A stretch of 64,000 nucleotides of DNA from Lepidodermella squamata (lineage: Eukaryota > Gastrotricha): positions 682,001-746,000 of the forward strand of contig JBLDXI010000031.1 of NCBI GenBank assembly GCA_047495785.1, in the 5' to 3' direction. Both the position numbers and the translations under genes were made by a program. A model generated the notes under the pieces. The model saw nothing but the letters and a program-made list of their open reading frames with translations, was not told the origin of the DNA and ran no database searches. This document shows, in pieces, positions 33,894-45,652 of the stretch; the stretch's first letter is position 1; each line of letters opens with the position of its first letter.

Positions 33894-35003
33894 TTTTACT
33901 GCTAAATTTGTCATGCAATAAATAGTACGTTTTGTCATTTAATTGTGCTAAAACAATCGTAAATAGCTTGCTTATGTCATCATAAACAAATAAAATTTAA
34001 ATGACTAAATTTTCGCTCAAATTATCCAATATTTGACTGATTTGTTGCTGGCGGATAAGTTTCTAGTTTCGGAAGTTTCTGCTAGGGCTAGAATCCAGGA
34101 AATTTTTTTGGTATATAGTTGTTATGGATCTCAGGATGAAATTTGCATTTTCCCCAGGATAATACCGTATCTTTCAAAAGTCATGCGGGGGCTCTCCTCT
34201 ATAGTCGCGTGTTTTATTTGACATTGCTTGGATATGATGGTGACGATTTGGCAAAAAACAATTCCTGCTAAAGCCACGATCATTTATAATGGGTTCGAAA
34301 GCAAATTTTTTCTCGGGATTTCCTCAGGTACATGTTTTTCTCGGCAGGAGCATCAGCTTGAAGATTTTAGCTCGAGTTCACAATTGAATTTGCAAGATGA
34401 AGTTGTTGAAATGAGAAGACTCCCTAAAAATTTCGACTATGTAACAATTGGCTTATTATCGCTTGCCTTTCACGATAATCTATCTTTATTTCTGCTGCCA
34501 ACTTTTATCTATTTTTCCGCAGTGGTTCAGGCAAAATAAATAAAAAATATTCGTTCAATAAGGAATTATGTACAATATCGGGATTTCGAGCGAAGCGAGA
34601 CATTTTTTCGTAATTTCGCATGCATTTCCTCCCTGTTTTAAGCAATTTTAGCCAATTTCTAGCGAAAATAGGCCGAAGAAGGGTTTTGATTTTTCATTTT
34701 GGTAGTTGTTCGAACAACCAAAACAACCAGCAGGTTATACGCCCCCGGGCTAGAATGTTTTTGGGCGTAATTGCCAGACACCAATTTCAAATTCACCCAG
34801 GTAAACAATCCCCACTGCACTGCATTGTTCAGTACGCATAAACATGCAGTGAGCAAGCCGCAGTTATTAATTTTCGAAATTCACGAGAGGAAATGAAAAA
34901 TCTTTGCTATATGCCATAACTGCGCAGATATCTCCCTGTGTATATTGTCACAAGTTTTTCGTTTTTTCTCTCATAACTGCTTTTTGAACTTCAAAAGCAT
35001 AAC
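33894..35003. other. 1.1 kb intergenic region
   Basis: AATAAA at 33917-33922. The small open frames (34033-34841) have no recognisable domain, and no TATA box was found before 35004. Confidence 0.5.
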
Positions 35004-37051
35004 ATGATATTTGCGCTGTTCGTTCAGATCTTACTGGTGTTAACGAAACATTGTCACGGCCAGCGCAATTGGTTCGATGAAATCGAAACTGATGATCAAA
35101 AGAACTCGGGAATCGGACAGATAAAAGAGTATACTTTCTGCAAAACACTTATCGAAAGTTGCGAGTACTTGCGGGACCCTCTCGCTTTCCCGAACCGCCT
35201 AATAATGGGAAACTTAAAAATTTACGCCAGTTTTGACCCACTTTCGTTCCAGGGCATCAACGACATTGAACAAAGTTTCTACATGCAAGGAGCGCTAAAG
35301 ATTGAGTGGTCGCTTGATTCATCCTGTGATTTGCGCAAGCCAGCGGAATCATGGGCTGAAAGGTATGTGAAATCATCATCGGATGCCGTCGAATCACTGA
35401 TCTGTGAAATCCCAATCACGCAAATGTGGACACCATCACTGCAGCACTTCAACCGAATCGGAACAACTAATCCTTTCAAAGAGTTTGAAGACAAATCTTG
35501 AAAACACATATATGATTTTTCGCCAATTTTCAGCTCCTCCAAGCTTTCTGTCGACGTCAATGGACAAGTCACATGGAAAATTGCGACGAGATTCGACTCA
35601 TCGTGCTCGATGACATTTCGGAAGTAAGTTGTCTTTTAACACTGCAGCGCGTGAAGTACAGGGGGAGAACATGGGGTATCGTACCACTCAATGCGCAAGG
35701 CAGAAGAGAAAGAACTCCAAAAAACCACAGGCTGAGACTTTGATTTAATTCGATTTGATTGTGATTTGAAGTCTCCTCAAAAACCGTCTGAATATGAATA
35801 AATTAGAGAAAAATTGGTTTGACCACCTCTTGAGTGTGAGTATCGAAACAACAGCTAAATTGATTTGCATATGCACACTTTTGAAAATAATCAAATTAAT
35901 TGCTGCAGACTTGGTTGCATCTAAGACACATCTATGCATCATGTACAATTCATCTTTCATGATTCCTAAATGATGGGGTTGACATGTAAGATGCATCTTG
36001 TACCCATCTAGAACACTTGTTTGACATACATCTTACATGTGTCTTACATGCAGCCGAGATGTGACGGTCTCATGTTGAATGACATCTACATCAGGTCAGG
36101 ATGATCCCATTTTTTTCCTTGGGTGTTTATTTCGTTATGAATTTCATCAGATTAAAAAGTATTCAAAAACCGAATTGAGAGATATCTTTTCATTTTTTGT
36201 ATTTTCTTTCAATTTCGACACGCGCTACTGACAACTGAAATCGGTGGGTTGAGTTGGGCTAGATGGTTCAGGGTCCAGCTTGACAACTTGCTCGCGTGCC
36301 GTCTGGCTGAAGTCCAACGCTAAAAATAGCCTGGCTATTATTTATTGAACACCCTGTAACTTGGAAAAAACATTCACTTTTTGTTGTCGGCAGGTTCCCT
36401 TTCGATGAGCAATCTTGCTCAATAGAAATCTCACGACTAACAAATATGTTTCAAATGGATTCTACACAATGCGAATACCGCTCCCTCCAGAACGAAATTT
36501 GGGATGTGTATGAAAGAAGTCCTGAGGTCACGAAAGAAACAATCACTTTCAGGTTCATCTTCAAACGGAACCCAGAAACGTACACCCTGAAGATTTTGTT
36601 GCAAATCATTTTTCTGACCGTTCTTCAACTCGGGACGTTTTTGATACCACCCAAGGGGCCTGACCGTGCGGCCTTTTCTATCACAATATATTTGGCCATG
36701 ACGTTCATAATGGATACTCTGAATGGGATGCTACCTGTGACTTCTGAGCAAACTATCATCGGCGTAAATTTCAGCTGCCAGCTTGCGATTGGGGTACTCA
36801 TAACTATCTACTCATTAGCCATGTGTTGGCTAGCTAACAGCTCTTATCGTTCGATTCTGAGGACGAAAATGTTAAATACCTCCATGACGTTGTCAAACAT
36901 GATTGACATCTCAGCTTTTGTGGTAGCGTTGCTATCTTATGTGATAGCTGATGTAACTACGCTTGTTTTGATGGCACCTAGCAATTATAACTACTCAGAT
37001 GTAGATTCAATTCGTGGAAACTGCCTTTATAAGCATTATGACTTGTCATGA
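35004..37051 (+). CDS. Cys-loop ligand-gated ion channel subunit with short M3-M4 loop
   Basis: Exons 35004-35482, 35534-35623 (90 nt) and 36394-37051; 408 aa. Signal peptide at about 1-20. The extracellular domain has CKTLIESCEYLRDPLAFP, MWTPSLQHFN (the W-x-P-x-L..N motif of pentameric receptors) and the Cys-loop C-x13-C with FPFDEQ. Four membrane segments follow: M1 (LQIIFLTVLQLGTFLI), M2 (AAFSITIYLAMTFIMDTLNG), M3 (GVNFSCQLAIGVLITIYSLA) and M4 near the C-terminus. The M3-M4 loop is only about 20 residues. No vicinal Cys pair of nicotinic alpha type is present. Intron 2 is 770 nt against ~50 nt in the paralogues. The first donor (GAGTTTGA) is weak but homologous in position. Ligand and ion selectivity are not deducible. 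Confidence 0.88.
35624..36393 (+). other. Expanded intron with ACATCT/CATCTTACATG-type repeats
   Basis: This intron is 52-54 nt in the three plus-strand paralogues but 770 nt here. Around 35900-36100 it has repeated CATCTTACATG/ACATCTTACATGTG-like words, suggesting insertion of repetitive DNA. Confidence 0.55.
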
Positions 37052-37243
37052 ATCTCGCAACTCGCAAGTTGTGTGACTGTGGTTATATTTCTAATATAGC
37101 CTTACTTATATTTCCTATCCGATGTTGTATCCGGATCGTATTGTAAAGTATGCCTGACTATTATATAATATACGGAAGATATGAAGGTATATTCGCCAGA
37201 AGGATTATATTTGGGCCTGAGGCGCAACTGAAGGACGAAATGG

Positions 37244-37422
37244 TACGGCGTCAAAACTGCAATGGCGCAAAATAGCGAATGCGACAAAACAGAAAATTTT
37301 TATTTCGTGACAAAACAGCGAAAACCTACTATGTAAAATATTCATCTTGTTTCTGCTGTTATGTCGAAACCTGAAATATTTGCTGTTTCGTCGCTTTTGA
37401 TGTTTTGCTGTTATGACGGTCT
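37244..37422. repeat. Imperfect palindromic MITE-like element
   Basis: Imperfect inverted arms at 37244-37292 and 37383-37422 (GCGACAAAACAG versus CTGTTTCGTCGC; GGCGTCAAAACTGC versus CTGTTATGACGG). There is no coding capacity. Confidence 0.55.
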
Positions 37423-38493
37423 GCCGACGAAAGTCCGGGAGTCATCCGGGAATCCGGGCCTGAAGGCGGATTTTAACCCATTTAACCAGAATGGTTTCCG
37501 TATATTATGTGTGTTATCCGGGTAGTATCGTAAAATTCGCTGGGTTTCTAGTAATGTATGGTTCATTCTCGCTAAATTTCTATTGCTTTGAATAAAAAAA
37601 AATTCTCGCATTCATTTTGCGAGTTTCTGGTAGGTTTTTCACATCGAATTTCCCGCATTTCTGGCACGCTCAACAAATTGCTGGTACATATCGAATCTTA
37701 ATATTGGGCTCTCGTACGCAAGGTGATTCTGTTTTCGGCTCGATTGGCTTCGGATGGTTATCAAAGCGAGTGTCACGACACCTTCAACACCTCGGTTTTC
37801 AGAGCGGCTTCAAAGTCGACGGAGAACTCGATCGACGAATTCCGATGTTGTACGGAAAGCTGCGATTTGTCACGGTTTCAGCAAATGCCCCAACCAGACA
37901 TTCTTGAATTTCTCTACTTTGCTCGATTCGCTGTCACTTCTAGCTTTCAATGTATATCTTTCAAAGGGATGCCGTGTTGCGATTACTGGGATCCAATGCT
38001 GCCCGAGCTCTCTCGGATTTCCTCTGAAGCTGGCCGATTGTTTTTTGATCTTCGCGACATACTGGACGAATTATGCCCGATTCTCCCGAATTTTCGGACG
38101 AGTTCTGTCCGATTTTCTCGGCTCCCGGCATAGAGCTGCCACTTTTTACCGTAGCGGACAAAATCTCACAATGGAAACCATGAAGTGAACAATTGAACGC
38201 GACCTGTTTGTCGACAAATATTTTTCATTTGGCGCGTAATTTTTCTGCTCTATTGTGCGCTATGCGAACGCGTGGCAAAGTACTGTTCGATTTGCACTTC
38301 TGCCCAATTTGCACCCAATTTGTGGGTTTCTCTTGTGAGCTTAACAAAGGAGGTTTTTGGTGATATTTTCTAGACAAGCAGGCATTTTTTTATTTAAAAA
38401 TATTAAAAATATTGATAAACTGCGCACCGTTGTCAAACCATTTACCGAACCAGTGAAAAGTGTCCACTGCTTTCATTTTTAGTGGAAGGGTAA

Positions 38494-38920
38494 TCTCATA
38501 CTCATACTCATACTCTTTATTTATGCAAGTTGCCTTTCGACATTTAGCATTTGGTATCAGACATCATCACAAGGCTTATGAGTCAACTATTCCCATGGTT
38601 GATGGTCGAACCATGGTCCCCAGGCTTTTGCGTGCTGAGTAGCCATATCTTGATTGCCGGTGAATGGCGTCCTACACCGGGAGGGAGGAAACCGCGGTCT
38701 CGGGTGGATTTGCTTGGCGGTGTTACCAGCAGGTACGCACTCGAGGATTGTGCCCTTGGCTCCGTAGTCGGCGACACGTCTTCCTGTCAGCTTGATTTAC
38801 GGTCCCAGAAACGCCGCATTTAATGCGTAGAAGAATGATTGGTGTTGCGGTTCTGGGGATTGAACCCGTGCCTCTTCGCCGCCAGTGAGGTGCTTTGACC
38901 GCTCGACCACTAGCTCCCCC
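38494..38920 (-). mobile_element. tRNA-derived SINE
   Basis: On the minus strand it begins with a tRNA-like head: A box TGGTCGAGCGGT (Leu/Ser-like) and B box GGTTCAATCCC at 38857-38867. The acceptor stem does not pair, so it is not a functional tRNA. An unrelated body follows, and the 3' end is a simple repeat (GAGTATGAGTATGAGTATGAG; CTCATA units on the plus strand at 38494-38515). This is the classic SINE layout. No target-site duplication was found. Confidence 0.75.
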
Positions 38921-39272
38921 TAGCTCTAAGTTCGGGAATTTTGCCACGCGCATCTAAAAATTCTGGCGAAATCAACTCGACTTCTCGTGATTGCGAGACG
39001 GTATACTTAGTATAAAATTGTTCTTGTTCAATATATCCTTTTCGGGATTCCTTCTTGATATCTCGTTTCTCGTTTTGTTTCACAGTCATTGGAAAGCACG
39101 GAAATTGAAGCGCGATCACGAAGCGCTGCTAAATCTCCGCAGCCGGCAGATTTTTCTCGTTTGTTTCGCCGGAAATCATATTTCCGAATAAACAGTTCGG
39201 TTGGAATAACTTTTGATATTCCATTTGTTATCTAACATCAGCAGTAGGCTATGACTGGCTAGAGGGGCGAAC

Positions 39273-41745
39273 ATGATTATTTCTAACATCATTCCAATCC
39301 TATGTTTCGTTCTAGTAAGTAACAGCTACGGTGCCCATCCTTTACTTGAAAGTCTACCAAGAAACCCTGCGATCTACGCTTTGTTTCCACTCGACAGGTT
39401 AGCGACAAATCAAGATGCTGGTCCTGATCAAGTTAAAGGGTCTGTAAAATATAAGAATAAATGGCCGGAGTGTCTTGGTCCTTCACAAAGCCCAGGTACA
39501 TGCTACTCTGGGGATGCAAAAGGAGCCCTGAATAGCTTCCGGACCGCCGATTTCAGAGCTCATCAACGAAAAAGGGCATCGTTCTTCATCGCGTTCTTTT
39601 ATAAAGCTTCAACTAGCGACTCGGCAAAGAGCGGCGGAATTTTGACATATCGAAGCTCTTCTCAAGCAACTCCCGATTTCGAAATTAGCGTAAAGGGTGA
39701 CAGAATCGATATAACATACATCAGTACGTTAACATACGGGAGAGCGCATTTCATTACATCAGGGAGAATGAAACTGCATGAATGGACGTTTGTACAGATC
39801 AGCTACAACGGCCAACATTTACGCGTTCAATACGGCGATCCACGTCAAGACACTATGGAAATGAAAGAAGATGGGGCATCTTTCTATACGGCTAATGAGC
39901 TCTTACTCGCTTCGTCGTTCAGAACTGGAGATGCAATGTCGTGTTTATCGATTTACACATATGCGAATTTTGCAATTCAAGAAATCAAAGGCATAGCACG
40001 GGCGTGCGTTTATTACATTGGTGAGTTTAATTTTAGATTATGCTTCATGAGTAGGAAGGTAATTTTCTCCTAATATTATTTATGAAAAAAACGTCAGTTA
40101 CAACTTTTCTCGAACTAAATCAGGGATTGATCAATCAACCATCAACCCATCAACCATTAACGCATAAAGAAATCTTTCTGTCACTTAATAATAATTAAAA
40201 AATCCCGCAGGGTGGCTACAGTACCAGGGTCTCTAAAAGGTGTTGGGAAATCGTATCAATTTGGGGAAAACGGATAAACGACCAGTGTATCGTAGGATTG
40301 GTGCTGAGCTAGGAGTCGTATTTTTGAACTGACACCAAACTTCGCTCTTGTGTCATCAAAATAGATTTTGCACAATGTATCACCTATAACCCAACGTACT
40401 GCATTTCTAGATATATCTCATCACGCTGATAAACTTTTTCTTTGAGAGCGGCTTCCTAGCTATCACCGTTCTTGAGATAATCGTCCAGGTGTGACAATAG
40501 GTAAGGTCACGTGACAACTTGACGCTGGAATATCTCAATAACGGTAGATGATAAAAAATATGTGGTTCTCAGATTCTTCATCCCCCCATTTTTCTCGGGG
40601 AAGCGGGGAAAGCATAGGGAAAGCACGTGTCAATAGGGAACGAAAAATGAAAAATTTTCCGAAAACATTTTAGGCTTGAATGCACATTTCAGGAAATTCC
40701 TCGACCAATCTTCTACCGCCAGCGCAAACGGCCATGAGCAGTATAGCCACCACACCACCAGAAGAAAAAGTGGAACATGCTCTGGTTTCTCTATTGCCGA
40801 GACCATCAGATTTGTACGCGATTTTCCCTCTCGACGACAAAGTTCGAGGAGACGAGGCTTATCGCGGCGTTCATTGTTCAGCTTGTAACAACGTGTGGTT
40901 TGCAAATTGTTTGGGCCCTTCTGAACTCTATGAAACATGTTATTCAAGCGTGAAGAACAATGCGCCAATAGCTGAAGCATCTATAGAGGATTTGGGAGAT
41001 TTTCCAAAAGCTTTCCTAATTACCTTTTACAATAAACTGGCTAGTTCAACTACTTCAGACGCAAGCTCTGTTCTTACCTTGAGTAACTCTTTTGGCGATA
41101 TGCTAATGGCAATCATTGGTCTGACACTCAACGACTTCAATCCGAACCCTCAATTCTTCATTTCCTGGTCGACTAGTAACGACATAATTGAATCGGAACG
41201 TTTTCAAGGCTCGCAGCCGGGTTTATGGGCGTTCTACAGCATTTTCTACTCAGGCGACGAGCTCATTATTTCCTCTATTACCGGAAGTAACACATCTCGC
41301 ATAGTCATACCACAAGTAGCTTTGCAATTGGATGAAGTGAAAGCAATCCACCTTGGCTTCACATACTACTCAGAATCGAACAGAAAGGTGTATTTCCGCA
41401 ATAATGACGCTCTGGCATGTTTAATAGTGTATAATACGGCTGAAGAATTTGACTCCGATGAGCTTCAACAAATTATGCAATCCTGTGAATCTTATCTAAA
41501 GCTCAATGGTAAGTAACAATATCTCAATATTGGTGCAATTTGGTTTTCACTTCGCGGTAGAAAATGAAACGACTGAAGATACCGACGCGGACGATGGCAA
41601 GTTTTCCACTGATTCCAAACGGAACAGTGCCGCTTCTGGTATCAGACTTAAAGCATATCTAATTGCAGTCGCTTATCTTTGCTTGTTCATTGGAGACCGT
41701 CCGCAAGAAATGCTGGCAAGGCGATTTATTGATGGCTTGTCTTAA
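39273..41745 (+). CDS. Secreted or membrane protein with two LamG-like domains
   Basis: Exons 39273-40020, 40693-41508 and 41561-41745 (introns 672 and 52 nt, phase 1), 582 aa. Signal peptide at about 1-20. Two ~220-residue domains repeat the pattern YALFPLDR ... CLGPSQSPGTCYS and YAIFPLDD ... CLGPSELYETCYS, each ending in a paired-Cys segment (CLSIYTYA...CVYY; CLIVYNTA...SCESY). The strand-rich pattern suggests a laminin-G/concanavalin-like sandwich, but this is a weak fold-level guess. The last exon has an acidic, Ser/Thr linker and one hydrophobic stretch (AYLIAVAYLCLFIG), probably a membrane anchor. I join the two domains into one gene because the second has no signal peptide and the phases match; two separate genes are possible. 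AATAAA at 41834-41839. Confidence 0.7.
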
Positions 41746-42397
41746 AATGTACGAAATCCATGCTTTTTTCATTGTGACTTATCTCCATATTGTGCAAGTA
41801 TTTCTCACATGTTCTCATGTGTAAGGTTTATTAAATAAAACTTTGCTTGCTATCGAGATCGAACCTTTTTTCAAACTGCGGCGAGATACTAATTTTTGTA
41901 TCACCTCGAGATTCCAGTTCTTCACAAAATGCCGACGGAAATTTTAGAGCTAATTGTTTAATTTCGAGAGCAAAATTATTTCAGTTTTCGCGAAATATTT
42001 GAATCAAGGAAGTAACGTAAATGTATTGGTTTGGTGAATCTCGGGGACAGAGAGAGAAGTACCGCACTGCGGGGGAGGGCTGGGTCAGACCCACCAGTTC
42101 ACTCGTGCAGTGCAGTGTACACATCCAAAGACCAAAGGGGAACCTCTTACCCTTTTGACGACTTTCATCATTACCAGTTTTTTGCCAGGGATGAGAGGAT
42201 TCATTGAAAATCAGACCATTTTAGCGGGTTTCAATAAACTTGAACACCACAATGGTCATGAGTTCTACAGCACCTGAGAACAATATTTCACACCAGCCTA
42301 TTCGTCTCATTCCACGAAGCCGGAAATTGGAAAATCACGCAACTCACGTATCAATTTCATCGAAATTGTAAATTCTACTAGACCTATATTGTATAAC
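41746..42397. other. Intergenic region
   Basis: AATAAA at 41834-41839 ends the upstream gene. Nothing else was recognised. Confidence 0.5.
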
Positions 42398-43642
42398 ATG
42401 CGACTGATACGCCAAGCTTTCTACTCCATTTTACTCGTAACCACACTGTTTCGTACTAACTGCTCCGCTGTTAATGACGGAATCTCTACAGAGTCTTTGA
42501 TGATTGACTTTGCCTTATGCAACCAGCTGGTTTCAGACTGCGAATACCTGCGAAACCCACTAGCATTACCATATGGCGCAATATATGGCAACCCGCAATT
42601 GCTGATTTACTTTGAACCATTATCCTTTCAGGGAATCAATGATGTTGATCAAACTTTCTCCATGCAAGGAGTGCTATCTGTTGATTGGGTCATCGGGCCA
42701 CCATGCAATATAACAGAAACCGTTCTTTCAGTCTTCGCTAATTCAAGCATGGCAGGCGAGGACTTGATGAGATTCGGGTGGTGTGAAATCCCGGCAAAGC
42801 AAATGTGGACACCCTCGTTACAACACTTAAATCAAATAGGAAATAACGACCCACTCAAAAAGTTGGAATTTTTCTGCAAATGCAAAAAAACATGAATGAT
42901 CTTTGATTATCTAGCCCGAGGAATCTTTTCGTCGATGTCTTTGGCAGGGTCTTGCTGAATTTTGGAGCTAAATTCGACTCCTCTTGCTCAATGTCCTTCC
43001 AAAAGTTAGAATTTTGCTTTAAGTTATTAATGCTAGTGGGTTGTTGATACTTTTAGGTTTCCTTTCGATGAACAATCTTGCTCTATCAATATCAGAACCT
43101 TGATGCCAACATTTCAGTTGAAAGCATACCCTGCTTTGAATCTGACATTTCATAGCGAATTGTGGCATGTTTTCGAAGAGAAGCCCGAATCAAGCAGAGG
43201 TGTTTTATCGTTCAACTTTTTATTGAAAAGAAAGCCCGAAACCTTCGTCCTGCCTATTTTGCTGCCAATTATATTTCTCACCGTTTTGCAACTCGGAACC
43301 TTTTGCATCCCACCCGAGGCTCCAGATCGTGCGACATATTCCATAACAATTTATCTGGCAATGACTGTCATGATGCAGTCATTGAACGCGATGCTCCCCG
43401 CTTCATCTGAACTCACAATTATTGGAGTGAATTTCGCCCTTCAAATGGCAATCGGCGTAATTGTTACCGTCTATTCTCTTTTGATGTGCTGGCTGGCTAA
43501 CAATAAAATCTATCTGCGCGCAAAATTTGGATACAGTAATTTAACATTAATTTCGCTAATTGACTTTGTAATGTTCTGTTTCACAGTTTTTCTGTATGCA
43601 AGCACTGATGTTTTCACGTTTATTTTCATGCTAATAAGCTAG
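42398..43642 (+). CDS. Cys-loop ligand-gated ion channel subunit
   Basis: Exons 42398-42861, 42915-43004 (90 nt) and 43057-43642; 379 aa. The true start is the ATG at 42398, followed by a signal peptide (about 1-25). The extracellular domain has CNQLVSDCEYLRNPLALP, MWTPSLQHLN and Cys-loop C-x13-C with FPFDEQSC. M1 (LPIIFLTVLQLGTFCI), M2 (YSITIYLAMTVMMQSLNAML), M3 (VNFALQMAIGVIVTVYSLLM) and M4 (FVMFCFTVFLYA) are all present. Only ~18 residues join M3 to M4. The 90-nt middle exon is the same length and phase as in the three other plus-strand paralogues. AATAAA at 43736-43741. Ligand unknown. Confidence 0.9.
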
Positions 43643-44132
43643 AATCTCTCAAAATTTGTGTCTTATCCAAATTCCAGTGATGCTGTGAGCCTCAAAATTC
43701 AACCTTCGAAATTCGATTCCTATTTTGCCTGAATGAATAAACTTAATGCCTGACTAGTTGTATTTTCTTGAAAGTTTCCCTGATGCATTTGACCTGGTAA
43801 GTTTTAAGTTCCCGAGATTCGACTGATGTCACATCATCGCTGTTCCTGCTCCTTGCAAGCAGTTCAACGAATATTTATTTCAATCGGTATACGAAAACAT
43901 TGATCGGTGAAATATTTCTCGCGATATTGAAGTTGCAGTTATCTGTGGCCGGTGAATTTTTCATTTCCTAACCACATCTTTATTAAAACTGGGGAAAATA
44001 TTATGATAGCTGAGCCGGCACTACAGTCGAGCTTAGCACGAAATAAAATTCGAACGATTCATTGACTTATATAAACTCGACCGGAAGTGGTAGGCTGAAA
44101 GCTGAAAGCTAACAAAGTTATCTCAAAAGAAA
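43643..44132. other. Intergenic region with TATA box
   Basis: AATAAA at 43736-43741; TATA box at 44070-44075 for the next channel gene. Confidence 0.5.
44070..44075 (+). promoter_or_regulatory. TATA box of the channel gene at 44133
   Basis: TATAAA in the context TTATATAAACTCG, 58 nt before the ATG. Confidence 0.55.
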
Positions 44133-45482
44133 ATGCTTGGAAATAAGCAAAGAATGCTATCAATGCACATCATCATGGCAAGTGCTTTTCTTCTCACTTC
44201 GTGTAACGAAGACAACCGACTCCTTCCGATGGATAACGCGATTGATGAAGATGAGGTTGAATGGCCAGAAACAGTCGACGATTACTTCCTGTGCAAGAAG
44301 CTCGTTGAAGAATGCGAATACTTGCGAAACCCTCTTGCGTTACCTAAAGGCGCTATATTCCGCGGCTCGCTGCTAAACTTGAATTTTGAGCCAGTGTCAT
44401 TCATAGGAATCAGCGACGTCGAACAAGCTTTCTCTATGCAAGGCGTGCTCTATATCAACTGGTACATCAAATCGTCATGCAATTTGACAGAAATAGCCCA
44501 AACGTTTATCGCCAACTACAGTCTCTCTGTCGAAAACTACGATGACCTCGGATATTGCAACATTCCAGCTTCGCAAATGTGGACACCATCTCTGCAGCAC
44601 TTCAATGGCATAGGAAACAATGATCCCTTCGAAAGGTGAGCTAATTTGTTGCACGAATTCAACCCAGATATTTTTATTGAACAATAGCCCCTCAAGATTG
44701 ATGGTGAGTGTATTTGGCATGGTCATTTGGACCGTGTCGGCCAAGTTTGACTCTTCTTGCACGATGGTCTTTAGAAAGTAAGTCAACAGCGAGATTCCCA
44801 TGATCGTGCCTTGACGGAGAATATTTACAGGTTTCCTTTTGATGAGCAACTTTGCTCAATCGATATCAAAAGCCTAGGCGTAAAATTGGGATTCAATCCG
44901 GCGCCAGCTTTGAATGACACCTTTGAGAACGAGTTATGGCTGGTGTTTGAAAGGAAAGGTGAACAATGATAGCTAGATATAAAATCACCTTTATGATTTA
45001 TATGCATTCTAGAATATTTGACTGAAGACAAAACGATGCTATCGTTGAATTATCTGTTCAAAAGAAAGCCTGAAACTTACATCCAAACAATTTTGTTGCC
45101 TGTTCTTTTTCTCACCGTTTTGCAACTTGGAACATTTTGCATCCCAGCCAAAGCTCCGGACAGAGCAACATATTCGAGCTCGATTTATCTAGCCATGACT
45201 GTAATGATGCAGTCTGTGAATGCTTTGCTGCCTACGACTACAGAACTTACAATCATAGGAGTGAATTTAGCCCTCCAAATGGGGATCGGTGTTCTGGTTA
45301 CTGTTTACTCTTTAATAATTTGCTGGTTGGCGAACAATCGTAAATATCGCCGTTTTTTGAATGCTAAATTCAGCCCGTTTTCTGTTACATTGATATACTT
45401 CGTCGACACCGCTGCATTTACGTGCACAGTTTTGTTATACGCCGCTACTGACGTTACAACCCTGATTCTGATGATAACCTAA
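44133..45482 (+). CDS. Cys-loop ligand-gated ion channel subunit (four exons)
   Basis: Exons 44133-44635, 44688-44777 (90 nt), 44831-44958 and 45013-45482; 396 aa. N-terminal hydrophobic segment HIIMASAFLLTSC serves as signal peptide, preceded by about 11 residues. Extracellular features: CKKLVEECEYLRNPLALP, MWTPSLQHFN and Cys-loop C-x13-C with FPFDEQLC. M1 (LPVLFLTVLQLGTFCI), M2 (YSSSIYLAMTVMMQSVNALL), M3 (GVNLALQMGIGVLVTVYSLI) and M4 (FTCTVLLYAATDVTTLILM) follow, with a short M3-M4 loop. It has one extra phase-1 intron (44959-45012) just before M1 that its siblings lack. The LDLa gene starts only 170 nt downstream. Confidence 0.9.
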
Positions 45483-45652
45483 AGCTGTGTGTTTTTTGTA
45501 CAGAAATTAATGAAACCACAGGTGCGAAATTGTAATTAAAATTTACCTCGTATAACTCAAGTTACACGCTTTGTGAGTTGTGGGCGAAAATACATGGCCG
45601 TTTTCCGGATTCTATTTCATTCAGCCTATTGTCGCCGTCCTGTATCAGAAAG

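Larger units (their letters stand above)
37052..39272. other. 2.2 kb intergenic region with repeats
   Basis: Contains the palindromic element at 37244-37422 and the SINE at 38494-38920. Overlapping open frames at 37617-38188 have no domain I recognise. The word ATAATATACGGAAGATATGA at 37166-37185 resembles one at 22316-22335 beside the foldback element. Confidence 0.55.

Noticed and set aside
35483-35501. Channel genes read as truncated at the end of exon 1
   Set aside because: All four plus-strand paralogues splice at this position into a 90-nt exon that supplies the Cys-loop; the stops lie in introns.
37617-38188. Overlapping plus-strand open frames as a coding gene
   Set aside because: Three frames overlap, none has a signal peptide, a recognisable domain or a paralogue here. 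A lone small Cys-rich exon cannot be excluded.
38850-38920. A functional tRNA gene on the minus strand
   Set aside because: A and B boxes are present but the acceptor and T stems do not pair, and the sequence continues into a SINE body and simple-repeat tail.
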